DNA from: Bog-756 sp036553725
GTDB taxonomy: Bacteria > Actinomycetota > Acidimicrobiia > Acidimicrobiales > RAAP-2
DNA: 29,815 nucleotides
NCBI GenBank assembly: GCA_036553725.1
Contig: DATBOO010000068.1
Location: 1 to 29,815 of the forward strand
Reading direction: 5' to 3'
The translations under genes were made by a program, and so were the position numbers. Shown piece after piece: positions 7,237 through 13,608 of the stretch (its first letter is position 1; each line of letters begins with the position of its first letter). Below the pieces are notes generated by a model, which was not told the origin of the DNA, did not search any database, and saw nothing but the letters and a program-made list of their open reading frames with translations.

Positions 7237-7734
7237 GTGGACGGCATCTTCACCACCCGCTTCGTGGATCCCTACCTGCGTTTCCACAAGTACATCTACG
7301 AGAAGTCCGACGGTCGGGTCGGCAAGCACAGCAATCGGGTCCCGGCCCTGCTGCTCACCACGGCCGGGCGCAAGTCCGGGCTGCCCCGGAGCAATGGCCT
7401 GACCTACTGCCGCGACCGGGGCGACCTCATCGTGGTGGCCTCCAACGGGGGGAGTGACCGGCCCCCGGCGTGGCTGCTGAACCTCCAGGCCAATCCCAAG
7501 GTGACCGTCCGCCTGGGGCGCCGGGTGATGGCCGCCAGCGCCCGTATGGCCGACGCCGAGGAGCGGGAACAACTCTGGCCCCTGGTCAACCGGACCAATC
7601 GGGGAATGTCACGCATCTTCCACCCCGGGGTCGCCGGTCGCTACGACGTCTACCAGCGCCACACCGCCCGGGAGATTCCAGTGGTCATCATCACCCCCGA
7701 GCGCCAGCCTTCCCGAGGCGTCGCCCCTCCATGA
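7237..7734 (+). CDS. Ddn-type deazaflavin (F420)-dependent nitroreductase family protein
   Basis: 165 residues from GTG at 7237, with a GAGAGGGG purine stretch about 10 nt upstream. The split beta-barrel family of M. tuberculosis Ddn is recognisable from L-L-T-T-A-G-R-K-S-G (39-48), the strand LIVVASNGGSDRPPAWLLNLQANP (64-87) and the following V-T-V-R-L-G. These residues shape the F420 phosphate and deazaflavin pocket. Known members reduce quinones or nitro drugs with F420H2. The aromatic N-terminal helix (RFHKYIYEKSDGRVGKHSN) resembles the membrane-facing start of Ddn-like proteins. It follows gcvPB by 18 nt but has no obvious link with glycine cleavage. Substrate cannot be read from sequence. 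Confidence 0.88.
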   Translation: MDGIFTTRFVDPYLRFHKYIYEKSDGRVGKHSNRVPALLLTTAGRKSGLPRSNGLTYCRDRGDLIVVASNGGSDRPPAWLLNLQANPKVTVRLGRRVMAASARMADAEEREQLWPLVNRTNRGMSRIFHPGVAGRYDVYQRHTAREIPVVIITPERQPSRGVAPP

Positions 7735-7774
7735 GCACACCACCGATCGGAGCGCGGGTACCGGCCGCGTCGGA

Positions 7775-8539
7775 TCAGTCGAGGAAGTCGGGTTGCTCCC
7801 GCACGATCCGGTCGAAGAGGGGCTGGAAGCTGAACCAGCCGGCGATGTGGGTGCCGATCTGGCCTTCGGTGCGGCGGGCCATGTCGGCGTCGATGAGCAC
7901 GGGCTTGCCGGCGGAGGAGGCCAGCAACTGGGCCTGGCACGAGCGCTCCATGGTGATGAACCACCAGGCGGCCTCATCGACCGACTGGCCCACGGTCAAC
8001 AACCCGTGGTTCCTCAGGATGGTCGCCTTGTTGTCACCCAGGGCGTGGGCGATGCGCTTGCCCTCCTCGATGTCGAGGACGACACCCGTGTAATCGTCGA
8101 ACACGCTGTGGTCCTCGAAGAAGGCGCATACGTCCTGGGTGATCGGGTCGAGGGTGAGCCCGAGGCTGGACCACGACTTGCCATAGATCGAGTGGGCGTG
8201 GGCCGCGGAGATCACGTCGGGGCGGGCGGCATGGACCTGGGAGTGGATGACGAAGGCTGCCGTGTTGACCGGCTTGTCCCCCTCGACCACCTCGCCCCGG
8301 TCGTTCACCAGCAGGAGGTCGGACACCCGGATGTGGCCGAAGTGCATGGCGAGCGGATTGACCCAGAAATGATCGGTGAGCTCGGGATCGCGGGCGGTGA
8401 TGTGGCCGGCCACCCCCTCGTCGAACCCGAACTTGGAGAACAGCCGGAACGCCGCCGCCAGGCGCTGCTTGCGATGGAGTCGCTCCTCCTCGGGGGAGTC
8501 GAACACCCTGTTCGGTGGGAGTTGCACGATCTCGGGCAC
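7775..8539 (-). CDS. Class II aldolase/adducin family protein
   Basis: 254 residues if started at the GTG at 8539, which has an excellent AGGAGG 5 nt upstream (8545-8550). An ATG at 8581 in the same frame would add 14 residues but has only a distant GAGG. The family zinc site is clear: SAAHAHS (His114 and His116 of the short form) and ILRNHGLLTVG (His178), with VNPLAMHF and the N-terminal EGVAGHITARDP block that contacts phosphate in fuculose- or ribulose-phosphate aldolases. Members of this adducin-like branch (about 250 residues) often act in degradation pathways and lack proof of sugar-phosphate activity. It stands alone, convergent with the Ddn-like gene. Confidence 0.88.
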   Translation of the reverse strand: MPEIVQLPPNRVFDSPEEERLHRKQRLAAAFRLFSKFGFDEGVAGHITARDPELTDHFWVNPLAMHFGHIRVSDLLLVNDRGEVVEGDKPVNTAAFVIHSQVHAARPDVISAAHAHSIYGKSWSSLGLTLDPITQDVCAFFEDHSVFDDYTGVVLDIEEGKRIAHALGDNKATILRNHGLLTVGQSVDEAAWWFITMERSCQAQLLASSAGKPVLIDADMARRTEGQIGTHIAGWFSFQPLFDRIVREQPDFLD

Positions 8540-8581
8540 GATTTCCTCCTCGACTTCGCAGCCATTGCCTCCAGAAGTCAT

Positions 8582-9208
8582 CCGAGGGCGGCCTCGAAGT
8601 CCATACTACGCCCGGGACAGCTTGGGCGGCCCATCCTTCGGCTCGGTTGTGCCTGGGCCAGAGGGCCCTCGAGGAGGTCGCCGGGCCGTCGTGAACCGTC
8701 ATATAGGAACGACATGGCCATACCGTCCCCGGCCCACACCACGGTGCCGCCCGAGGCGAGCAGCCGCATGGGAGCGCCCGCACCCTCGCACCCACATCGC
8801 CGAGGCTCTTCGGCGCCCGGTGTCGGACGTGGGGCCTCCGGTAGGGCCGGGACTGAAGGGGGTCCGAGCTCGGCGGCCACCCACCTCCGCACCTGCTCGA
8901 CTTGACATAATATACATTATCGGCGGTCTGGCCAAGCGACCCGAGTACCGCAAAAGTACGTCCCGATGGCCGCATACGCCCTGCGTAGGGTGGCCATGAA
9001 CCCCCGAGACGGCCCGGCCGGTTCCCTGCAAGGCGCGCTTGCGCGGGTCGGCGCCTACCCGCACGCCGGTCGGTCAGCGGTTCGGCCGGCGGCTGGGCCC
9101 CACTCGATACCCGATTCGATCGACGGAGTCTGTCGCCGCGACCGCAACACCGCTCGGCGATGGCAAAAGCCGCCACCTTCGTGGGGGGTGACCCTCCCTG
9201 CATTTTCG
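8582..9208. other. Gene-poor 627-bp stretch upstream of the aldolase gene
   Basis: No recognisable gene. It holds a plausible minus-strand promoter (8907-8935) and a weak minus-strand frame, 8892-8578 (104 codons, GTG start, stop overlapping the optional aldolase ATG as ATGA). About a quarter to a third of third positions in that frame are A/T, unlike the strongly GC3-rich genes around it, so it is more likely a long leader or a decayed gene. The stretch ends in a CGTCAC-T-GTGACG palindrome (9207-9219). Confidence 0.5.
8907..8935 (-). promoter_or_regulatory. Sigma70-type promoter reading toward the aldolase gene
   Basis: On the minus strand TTGGCC (8935-8930) is separated by exactly 17 nt from TATTAT (8912-8907). 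The -10 region is within an AT-rich dyad ATAAT-ATAC-ATTAT (8907-8920), the most AT-rich patch in this part of the window. Confidence 0.55.
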
Positions 9209-9219
9209 TCACTGTGACG
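9207..9219. promoter_or_regulatory. Palindrome CGTCAC-T-GTGACG (copy 1)
   Basis: Perfect 6-bp arms around one base, overlapping the last codons of the PPOX-fold gene. A near-identical element with the same ATTT flank lies at 12424-12438. Confidence 0.4.
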
Positions 9220-9706
9220 TATCTCGACGAATCCGGTCCGAGGATGGGCCCGGTGGCGCAGACCAACGCCCCTGCGTGTGCTCGTAGTCGGAGAGGCACC
9301 AGGTGAGCGCCTTCCGGGGTCTCAGCCGGTAGAGGACATCGAAGGATCCGTCGGCCGAAGGGAGATACTGCCGCTCATCGGGCCGGTCGTACTTGTCGTC
9401 CAGTGCCTCGACGACCTCGGGAGTGTCGGCCGGCCGTCCGATGTCGTCGAGGTGGCCGTGGACGATGGTCACCTCCTCGCTGCTCTCGAGATGGACCACG
9501 ACGCGCCCGTCTCGGGCCAGGTTCCGGGCCTTGACCGTGGACCGTTCGCTGTAGATGTAGAAGCGGTCGCCCACCACCACGCCCCACACCGGCGTCGCAT
9601 GGGGCGAGCCGTCCTGATTGGTGGTCCCCAGCCAATAGCTGCGGGCTCGGGCCAATCGTCGGGCCACTTCCGACCAGCTCGGCTCTCTCCGCTCCCGCTC
9701 GGCCAT
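9209..9706 (-). CDS. Pyridoxamine 5'-phosphate oxidase-fold (F420/FMN) protein
   Basis: 165 residues from ATG at 9706, preceded by GAGGA at 8-nt spacing. The frame reaches further up to 9784, but homology begins at the chosen Met. The split-barrel core is evident: a first helix WSEVARRLARARSYWLGTTN, the strand pair G-S-P-H-A-T-P-V-W-G-V-V-V-G-D-R-F-Y-I-Y (33-52), then RSTVKARNLARDGRVVVHLES (55-75), which is the usual cofactor-phosphate contact in this superfamily. Actinobacterial members use F420 or FMN to reduce diverse substrates or bind heme. The C terminus is a specific WCLSDYEHTQGRW segment. It is divergent from a GNAT gene across a 148-bp gap. Confidence 0.85.
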   Translation of the reverse strand: MAERERREPSWSEVARRLARARSYWLGTTNQDGSPHATPVWGVVVGDRFYIYSERSTVKARNLARDGRVVVHLESSEEVTIVHGHLDDIGRPADTPEVVEALDDKYDRPDERQYLPSADGSFDVLYRLRPRKALTWCLSDYEHTQGRWSAPPGPSSDRIRRDTSQ

Positions 9707-9815
9707 GCGGACATCCTCGCGGGTGGCGAGACGATTGCCAACCAGCGGTCCGAAGGCCCATACAGACATGGGCACTCTCCACAACAGGCCGGTGATCCCA
9801 CCGTCGACGGCCGAC

Positions 9816-9848
9816 CACCATGGTGACTCGTGCCGTCGGTGCGAGAAT
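9816..9848 (+). promoter_or_regulatory. Candidate operator/promoter of the GNAT gene
   Basis: A 10-bp palindrome CACCATGGTG (9816-9825) lies where a -35 region would be, and GAGAAT (9843-9848) ends 6 nt before the ATG at 9855. Both are in the 148-bp divergent gap. Confidence 0.35.
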
Positions 9849-9854
9849 CCTCAC

Positions 9855-10364
9855 ATGCGAACGGTCCGGACTGCAGAAGCCGCCGACAGACGAGCCGTCG
9901 CCGGCGTCCACGTTCGATCGTGGCAGGCGGCCTACCGTGGGCTGATGCCCGACGCCTACCTGGACGGCCTGGATCCCGACGACCGCGCCACCCAGTACAC
10001 GTTCGGATCCGACGGCCCGCTCCCCCAATCGACGATCGTGTCCGTCGAGGACGGGACCATCGACGGATTCGCCACCGTGGGGCCGACCCGGGACGCCGAC
10101 CTTCCCGACACCGGCGAGGTCTACGCCCTCTATGTCGACCCGGGATCGTGGGGACGGGGTGTCGGTCGGCTCTTGATGGAGACCGCCCGCTCCCGGCTCA
10201 GCCATTTGGGTTGCCCTCAGGCCCTTCTCTGGGTGCTGGAGGGCAATGGGCGCGCCCAGCACTTCTACGAGATCGACGGATGGGTGCTCGACGGGGCCCG
10301 CAGGAGCGAAGAGCGGTGGGGCGTGGCCACCGACGAGGTCCGCTACCGGCGCACACTGCACTGA
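9855..10364 (+). CDS. GNAT-family N-acetyltransferase
   Basis: 169 residues. The start at 9855 is where the GNAT fold begins (MRTVRTAEAADRRAVAGVHV); the 50 codons upstream are read-through of the intergenic region. Segments VRSWQAAYRGLMPDAYLDGL (20-39), ALYVDPGSWGRGVGRLLMETA (91-111, acetyl-CoA pyrophosphate loop) and GRAQHFYEIDGW (132-143) are typical of a common stand-alone acetyltransferase subgroup. The acceptor substrate is unknown. No ribosome site is visible; a GAGAAT box 6 nt before the ATG may mean a leaderless message. Confidence 0.88.
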   Translation: MRTVRTAEAADRRAVAGVHVRSWQAAYRGLMPDAYLDGLDPDDRATQYTFGSDGPLPQSTIVSVEDGTIDGFATVGPTRDADLPDTGEVYALYVDPGSWGRGVGRLLMETARSRLSHLGCPQALLWVLEGNGRAQHFYEIDGWVLDGARRSEERWGVATDEVRYRRTLH

Positions 10365-10447
10365 CCCCCCCGGGTCCTGTCCGAATGGGAGAGGTGCTCC
10401 GCGCCACCCGGTGGTGACAACGCCTGAATGGAGGTTCTGCGGTCGGC

Positions 10448-11137
10448 TCACACTCGTCGCAGGGCGAGGGTGTTGTCGACGAGCTCGTGCAACTGGCCGT
10501 CAGGGCCCTCCGCTTCCCGGTTGGACCGCTCGACGCGCACCGGCGTCCACTCGCCGGACGGGAGCGCCAGCTCTGCCAGGGTTTCCTCGACAGTCGGGAA
10601 GACGACCTCGTGGTGGTTGGACCCCGCCGGCGCTTCGCCGTGCTCGACGACGAGCAGGAGGCCACCGCCGGCCGTGGCGGCGGCTCCCCGGCGCAGGATG
10701 TCGGTGCGGGGCAGGGCGATGGTGCTCTGGAAGAACTGCGCCGACACCAGGTCCCACCCTCCCTCGGGCACGTCCGGGAACGCGGTGGCCAGGTCGATGA
10801 GGACCGCATCGATCCGGTCTGCGACGCCCTCCGCCTCGGCCCGGGCGGCCAGCCGGCCCAGGGCGGTGGTCGAGACGTCGGCGCCGGTCACCGTCCACCC
10901 CCGCCGGGCCAGCCACACGGCATCGCCGCCTTCCCCGCAGCCAAGATCGAGGGCCCGCCCGGGCGGAAGGTCGCCTGCGACCTCGACGAGGCGCTGGTTG
11001 GGGCGGCCCGACCATCGCTGGCCCCGCTCCGTATACAGCCGCTCCCAGACCTGCGCCGCGGTCTCTTCGGGTTCGTCGGGGTGTGCGTGGCCGTGGCGGG
11101 CCCCGCCCCCGCCTCCGCTGCCTTTGCTGTGCGACAT
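10448..11137 (-). CDS. Class I SAM-dependent methyltransferase
   Basis: 229 residues from ATG at 11137 with a strong GGAGGAGGAG purine run upstream. The first 25 residues are Gly- and His-rich (KGSGGGGGARHGHAHPDE), an unusual, possibly metal-binding tail. Motif I is A-L-D-L-G-C-G-E-G-G (62-71), followed by the acidic end of strand 2 in V-T-G-A-D-V-S (83-89); a short FQST segment and a GGGLLLVVEHGEAP strand follow. It resembles the thiopurine/tellurite-type small-molecule methyltransferases, but substrate is not readable. It diverges from the XRE-cupin regulator gene, whose palindromic operator lies in the shared 99-bp promoter region. Confidence 0.88.
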   Translation of the reverse strand: MSHSKGSGGGGGARHGHAHPDEPEETAAQVWERLYTERGQRWSGRPNQRLVEVAGDLPPGRALDLGCGEGGDAVWLARRGWTVTGADVSTTALGRLAARAEAEGVADRIDAVLIDLATAFPDVPEGGWDLVSAQFFQSTIALPRTDILRRGAAATAGGGLLLVVEHGEAPAGSNHHEVVFPTVEETLAELALPSGEWTPVRVERSNREAEGPDGQLHELVDNTLALRRV

Positions 11138-11210
11138 GGTTCGCTCCTCCTCCGGGCGTCGTTGCCCGATGGGTCCGAGGATGCAGGATTTGTTCCGTAT
11201 CGGCAAGTAC

Positions 11211-11230
11211 TATTGCAGATATGCAATAAT
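11211..11230. promoter_or_regulatory. Palindromic operator TATTGCA-GATA-TGCAATA overlapping the regulator's -10
   Basis: Perfect 7-bp arms (11211-11217, 11222-11228) with a 4-nt spacer. The right arm overlaps AATAAT (11225-11230), which ends 6 nt before the ATG of the XRE-cupin gene. Binding of the regulator here would block its own promoter and possibly that of the divergent methyltransferase. Confidence 0.65.
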
Positions 11231-11236
11231 GGGCCG

Positions 11237-11806
11237 ATGGTCACTGACATCCAGAACGTGCTCCAGCAGGTCGGCCCCCGCCTGCGGTCACTCCGCCAGT
11301 ACCGGGCAGTAACCCTGACGGAGCTGGCCGAGGCGACCGGCATCTCCACCAGCACTCTTTCCCGCCTGGAGAACGGCCGGCTCCACCCCACGCTCGAGCA
11401 GCTGCTGCCCTTGGCGCGTACCCACGGGGTCACCCTCGATGAGCTGGTGGGCGCACCGCCGACCGGGGATCCGAGAGTCAACCTGCGACCCGTTCGGCAC
11501 CACGGCCGTACCTTCCTCCCGCTGACCCGCCGGCCCGGCGGGGTCCAGGCCTACAAACTCATCATCGGAGCCCGGCGATCGCCGTCCCGGCCCACGCCGC
11601 AGACCCACTCCGGCTACGAGTGGCTCTACGTGCTCAACGGGCGGGCCCGCCTCCTCCTCGGCGAGCAAGACCTGGTGCTGGGTCCGGGCGAAGCGGCCGA
11701 GTTCGACACCCGCACATCCCACTGGATCGGTGGAGCGGAGGACGGTTCGGTGGAGCTGCTCATCCTCTTCGGTCCGCAGGGGGAGCGGGCTCACGTACCG
11801 GCGTAG
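11237..11806 (+). CDS. XRE-family regulator with C-terminal cupin sensor domain
   Basis: 189 residues. An N-terminal Cro/C1-type helix-turn-helix (about 15-70) contains LTELAEATGISTSTLSRLENGRLHPTLEQLLPLA. A C-terminal cupin (about 108-178) contains THSGYEWLYVLNGRARLLLG and LVLGPGEAAEFDTRTSHWIGG, with potential metal-site residues His124, Glu128 and His162. This architecture senses a small ligand and regulates catabolic or stress genes nearby. The ATG at 11237 lies 6 nt after an AATAAT box, so the message may be leaderless; no ribosome site is present. The likely targets are itself and the divergent methyltransferase, judged from the palindrome between them. Confidence 0.9.
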   Translation: MVTDIQNVLQQVGPRLRSLRQYRAVTLTELAEATGISTSTLSRLENGRLHPTLEQLLPLARTHGVTLDELVGAPPTGDPRVNLRPVRHHGRTFLPLTRRPGGVQAYKLIIGARRSPSRPTPQTHSGYEWLYVLNGRARLLLGEQDLVLGPGEAAEFDTRTSHWIGGAEDGSVELLILFGPQGERAHVPA

Positions 11807-12024
11807 CCGGCCGGCGCGCGGCGAACGCTGCGGGCGGAACGTCTGGTTCCGGGCGTCAAGCACCTTGAGCTGGATCATCACCATGCCCGAGGCGACCCGC
11901 ACCCCGGGTCGTCGCCGAAGCCCGTCGGCTCCTCGGCGAGTTGCTGGGGGTCGAGGGTGCCCTCACCGTGGATGTGGCCTTCCGCTCGGATGTCTGGCGC
12001 GCCCGCCGACACCTGAGTTCGGCC

Positions 12025-12049
12025 CCCTCCCCCACTCTTCGCGGGAGGG
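12025..12049. terminator. Hairpin between convergent XRE-cupin and zinc-ribbon genes
   Basis: CCCTCCC (12025-12031) pairs with GGGAGGG (12043-12049) around an 11-nt loop, 30 bp beyond the 3' end of the minus-strand gene. No T run is present. The rest of the 273-bp gap (11807-12079) shows no gene I can support. Confidence 0.5.
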
Positions 12050-12079
12050 CTGGGAGGTCCATGCGTGGGCGTGCGGTGG

Positions 12080-12430
12080 TCAGTGCCTCACCGGCTCCAC
12101 AACTACCCCTAGCAGGTCTTTCGCCGAGTCGTAGAGGTGCTCGAAGGCCTCCCGGTAGGCCCGGGCCCCTGGTTTGCCCCCGAGGTCGGCGCGCACGTCC
12201 TCGATGGCCGACTCCAGTCGGTAGAGGCGATCGTGCAGCGACTGGAGATCCGCCTCACTCACGACGGTCTGGCCGGCGGGGATCCCCAGGGCGTCGGCCC
12301 TACGGCGCGCTTCGTACGCCCGCTGCCGGTGCGACCGGCTGCAGAAGACCCGGGGCCGGCCCGCCCGGGGAAGTTGGTCGAAGGGGCGGTGGCACCAGCC
12401 ACACAGCAGCGCATCCGATGATTTCGTCAC
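12080..12430 (-). CDS. Small C-C-C-H zinc-ribbon protein with coiled-coil tail
   Basis: 116 residues from GTG at 12430. The N-terminal half carries C-x2-C (Cys10, Cys13) and C-x3-H (Cys30, His34) in FCSRSHRQRAYEARRRA, a compact zinc knuckle running into a basic helix. Residues 56-83 (VSEADLQSLHDRLYRLESAIEDV) predict a short coiled coil, followed by a C-terminal helix. Similar HRQRAYE-containing small proteins occur in Actinobacteria without known function; nucleic-acid binding is my inference from the basic helix. TATTAT (12443-12438) stands 7 nt before the GTG, so the message is probably leaderless, and a palindrome covers the start codon. Confidence 0.78.
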   Translation of the reverse strand: MTKSSDALLCGWCHRPFDQLPRAGRPRVFCSRSHRQRAYEARRRADALGIPAGQTVVSEADLQSLHDRLYRLESAIEDVRADLGGKPGARAYREAFEHLYDSAKDLLGVVVEPVRH

Positions 12431-12443
12431 GGTGACGATAATA
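12424..12443 (-). promoter_or_regulatory. Palindrome TCGTCAC-G-GTGACGA spanning a leaderless start (copy 2)
   Basis: Arms of 7 bp (12424-12430 and 12432-12438) around one base cover the GTG start codon and the last base of the -10 TATTAT (12443-12438). A repressor bound here would block transcription initiation. Copy 1 is at 9207-9219. Confidence 0.5.
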
Positions 12444-12531
12444 CGCCGGCGACTCGCCCGGCACGGAACCCGCCGGGCCCACCGTGCCCCGGCCGCCCGT
12501 TCGGCGTGTCCCGGGTGGTCGCCGCCGGAGA

Positions 12532-12547
12532 TATCCTCGGATCGGAG
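12532..12547 (+). promoter_or_regulatory. -10 box and ribosome site of the C4 zinc-ribbon gene
   Basis: TATCCT (12532-12537) is followed by CGGATCGGAG; GGAG (12544-12547) lies 8 nt before the ATG at 12556. Confidence 0.4.
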
Positions 12548-12555
12548 CCATCCCT

Positions 12556-12807
12556 ATGGAGTACGACCCCGACGACCTGAGCTTGGACGACCTCTACGCC
12601 GACCAGGTCTACATTCGCACCTGTGGGAGGTGTGGCGCCCGCACGGTCCCCCGGTGGTCGGAGTCGGCCAGCCTCGAGGAGGCCCGACGCTACGGCTGGC
12701 GCAGGGTGGCGGCATCGGATCGGCCCGGTGCCCGGCGCATGGACCTCTGTGGCCTCTGCGCGCAGGAGGCGGGCTTCGGTCCGCCCCTGGCCCGGTGGAG
12801 CTACTGA
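12556..12807 (+). CDS. Small C4 zinc-ribbon hypothetical protein
   Basis: 83 residues from ATG at 12556. The protein starts with an acidic stretch (MEYDPDDLSLDDLYADQ) and then has two C-x2-C knuckles, CGRC (23-26) and CGLC (65-68), about 40 residues apart, with WSESASLEEARRYGWRRV between them. A single zinc ion held by the four cysteines is the likely structural core. I do not recognise a named family. It is divergent from another small zinc-ribbon gene across 125 bp and is followed after 15 bp by a methyltransferase, with which it may be co-transcribed. Confidence 0.7.
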   Translation: MEYDPDDLSLDDLYADQVYIRTCGRCGARTVPRWSESASLEEARRYGWRRVAASDRPGARRMDLCGLCAQEAGFGPPLARWSY

Positions 12808-12822
12808 CGCGAGCCTGAGCCA

Positions 12823-13608
12823 TTGACCCGACCGTCGGGCGACGTGGAGTATGCGTGCTTCGGCCGGGGCTACGCCCTCCGCCGCCGTCCCGACCCGGGC
12901 ATCGCCGCGCTCATCCACCACGCTCTCGGATCGGCGCGGACCGTCCTCAACGTGGGTGCGGGCGCCGGCTCCTACGAGCCCACGGACCGGGCCGTGGTGG
13001 CGGTGGAACCGGCCGAACCGATGATCGCCCAACGGACATCGGACCACTCCCCCGCCGTCCGGGCCGTGGCCGGCGCGCTCCCGCTGGCGGACGGCGCCGT
13101 CGATGCCTCCATGGCCACGGTGACCGTCCACCAGTGGCCCGACCCGATCGCCGGCCTCCTCGAGATGCGCAGAGTGACCACCGGGCCCATCGTCATCCTC
13201 ACCTTCGACCCGGAGGAGCTCGACCGGCTGTGGATCGGCGAGTACGCGCCGGATCTCATCGAGGTCGAATCACGACGGTATCCGACGATCGCGGCGCTGA
13301 CCGGAGCGCTGGGCCCCGGCACCACCGTGCAGCCGGTGGCCATCCCGCTCCACTGCCCCGACGGCTTCACCGAGGCGTTCTACGGCCGGCCCGAGGCCTT
13401 GCTCGACCCGGCGGTGCGCCGGTCGCAGTCGGCCTGGAGCTTCCTCGACCGGGGGGCGGAGGAGCGGGCGGTCGAGGCTCTCGCCGCCGACCTCGGCTCC
13501 GGACGGTGGGACGGGCGCCACGGACACCTGCGGAGCCAGGAGCGCTTCGAGGGCGCGGCCCGGCTCGTCGTCAACGGTGGGCGGTCCGGCCGGACCGGTC
13601 ATGCCTAG
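12823..13608 (+). CDS. Class I SAM-dependent methyltransferase, UbiE/Methyltransf_11-like
   Basis: 261 residues. Homology seems to begin at the very start (DVEYACFGRGYALRRRPDPGIAALI), so the TTG at 12823 is taken although TTG is a weak start. Motif I is V-L-N-V-G-A-G-A-G-S-Y-E-P (41-53), with the acidic residue of strand 2 in V-A-V-E-P-A-E-P-M (59-67), then A-L-P-L-A-D-G-A-V-D (85-94), the standard post-motif of the Methyltransf_11 fold. The C-terminal half (GFTEAFYGRPEALLDPAVR, SAWSFLDRG) matches a subgroup common in actinobacteria and proteobacteria, with unknown substrate. Its stop codon overlaps the stop of the opposing GH3 gene in the palindrome CTAG. Confidence 0.85.
   Translation: MTRPSGDVEYACFGRGYALRRRPDPGIAALIHHALGSARTVLNVGAGAGSYEPTDRAVVAVEPAEPMIAQRTSDHSPAVRAVAGALPLADGAVDASMATVTVHQWPDPIAGLLEMRRVTTGPIVILTFDPEELDRLWIGEYAPDLIEVESRRYPTIAALTGALGPGTTVQPVAIPLHCPDGFTEAFYGRPEALLDPAVRRSQSAWSFLDRGAEERAVEALAADLGSGRWDGRHGHLRSQERFEGAARLVVNGGRSGRTGHA

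Noticed and set aside
8902..8930. TTGACA on the plus strand as a -35 box
   Set aside because: No -10 box at a proper distance and no plus-strand gene for 900 bp; the same bases fit the minus-strand promoter better.
10487..11236. Upstream part of the long plus-strand frame ending in the XRE-cupin gene
   Set aside because: Antisense to the methyltransferase; homology to XRE-cupin proteins begins only at the ATG at 11237.
11869..12060. Plus-strand frame containing VVAEARRLLGELLGVEGALTVDVAF
   Set aside because: It looks protein-like for about 45 residues but has no reasonable start codon or ribosome site and runs into the terminator hairpin; possibly a remnant.
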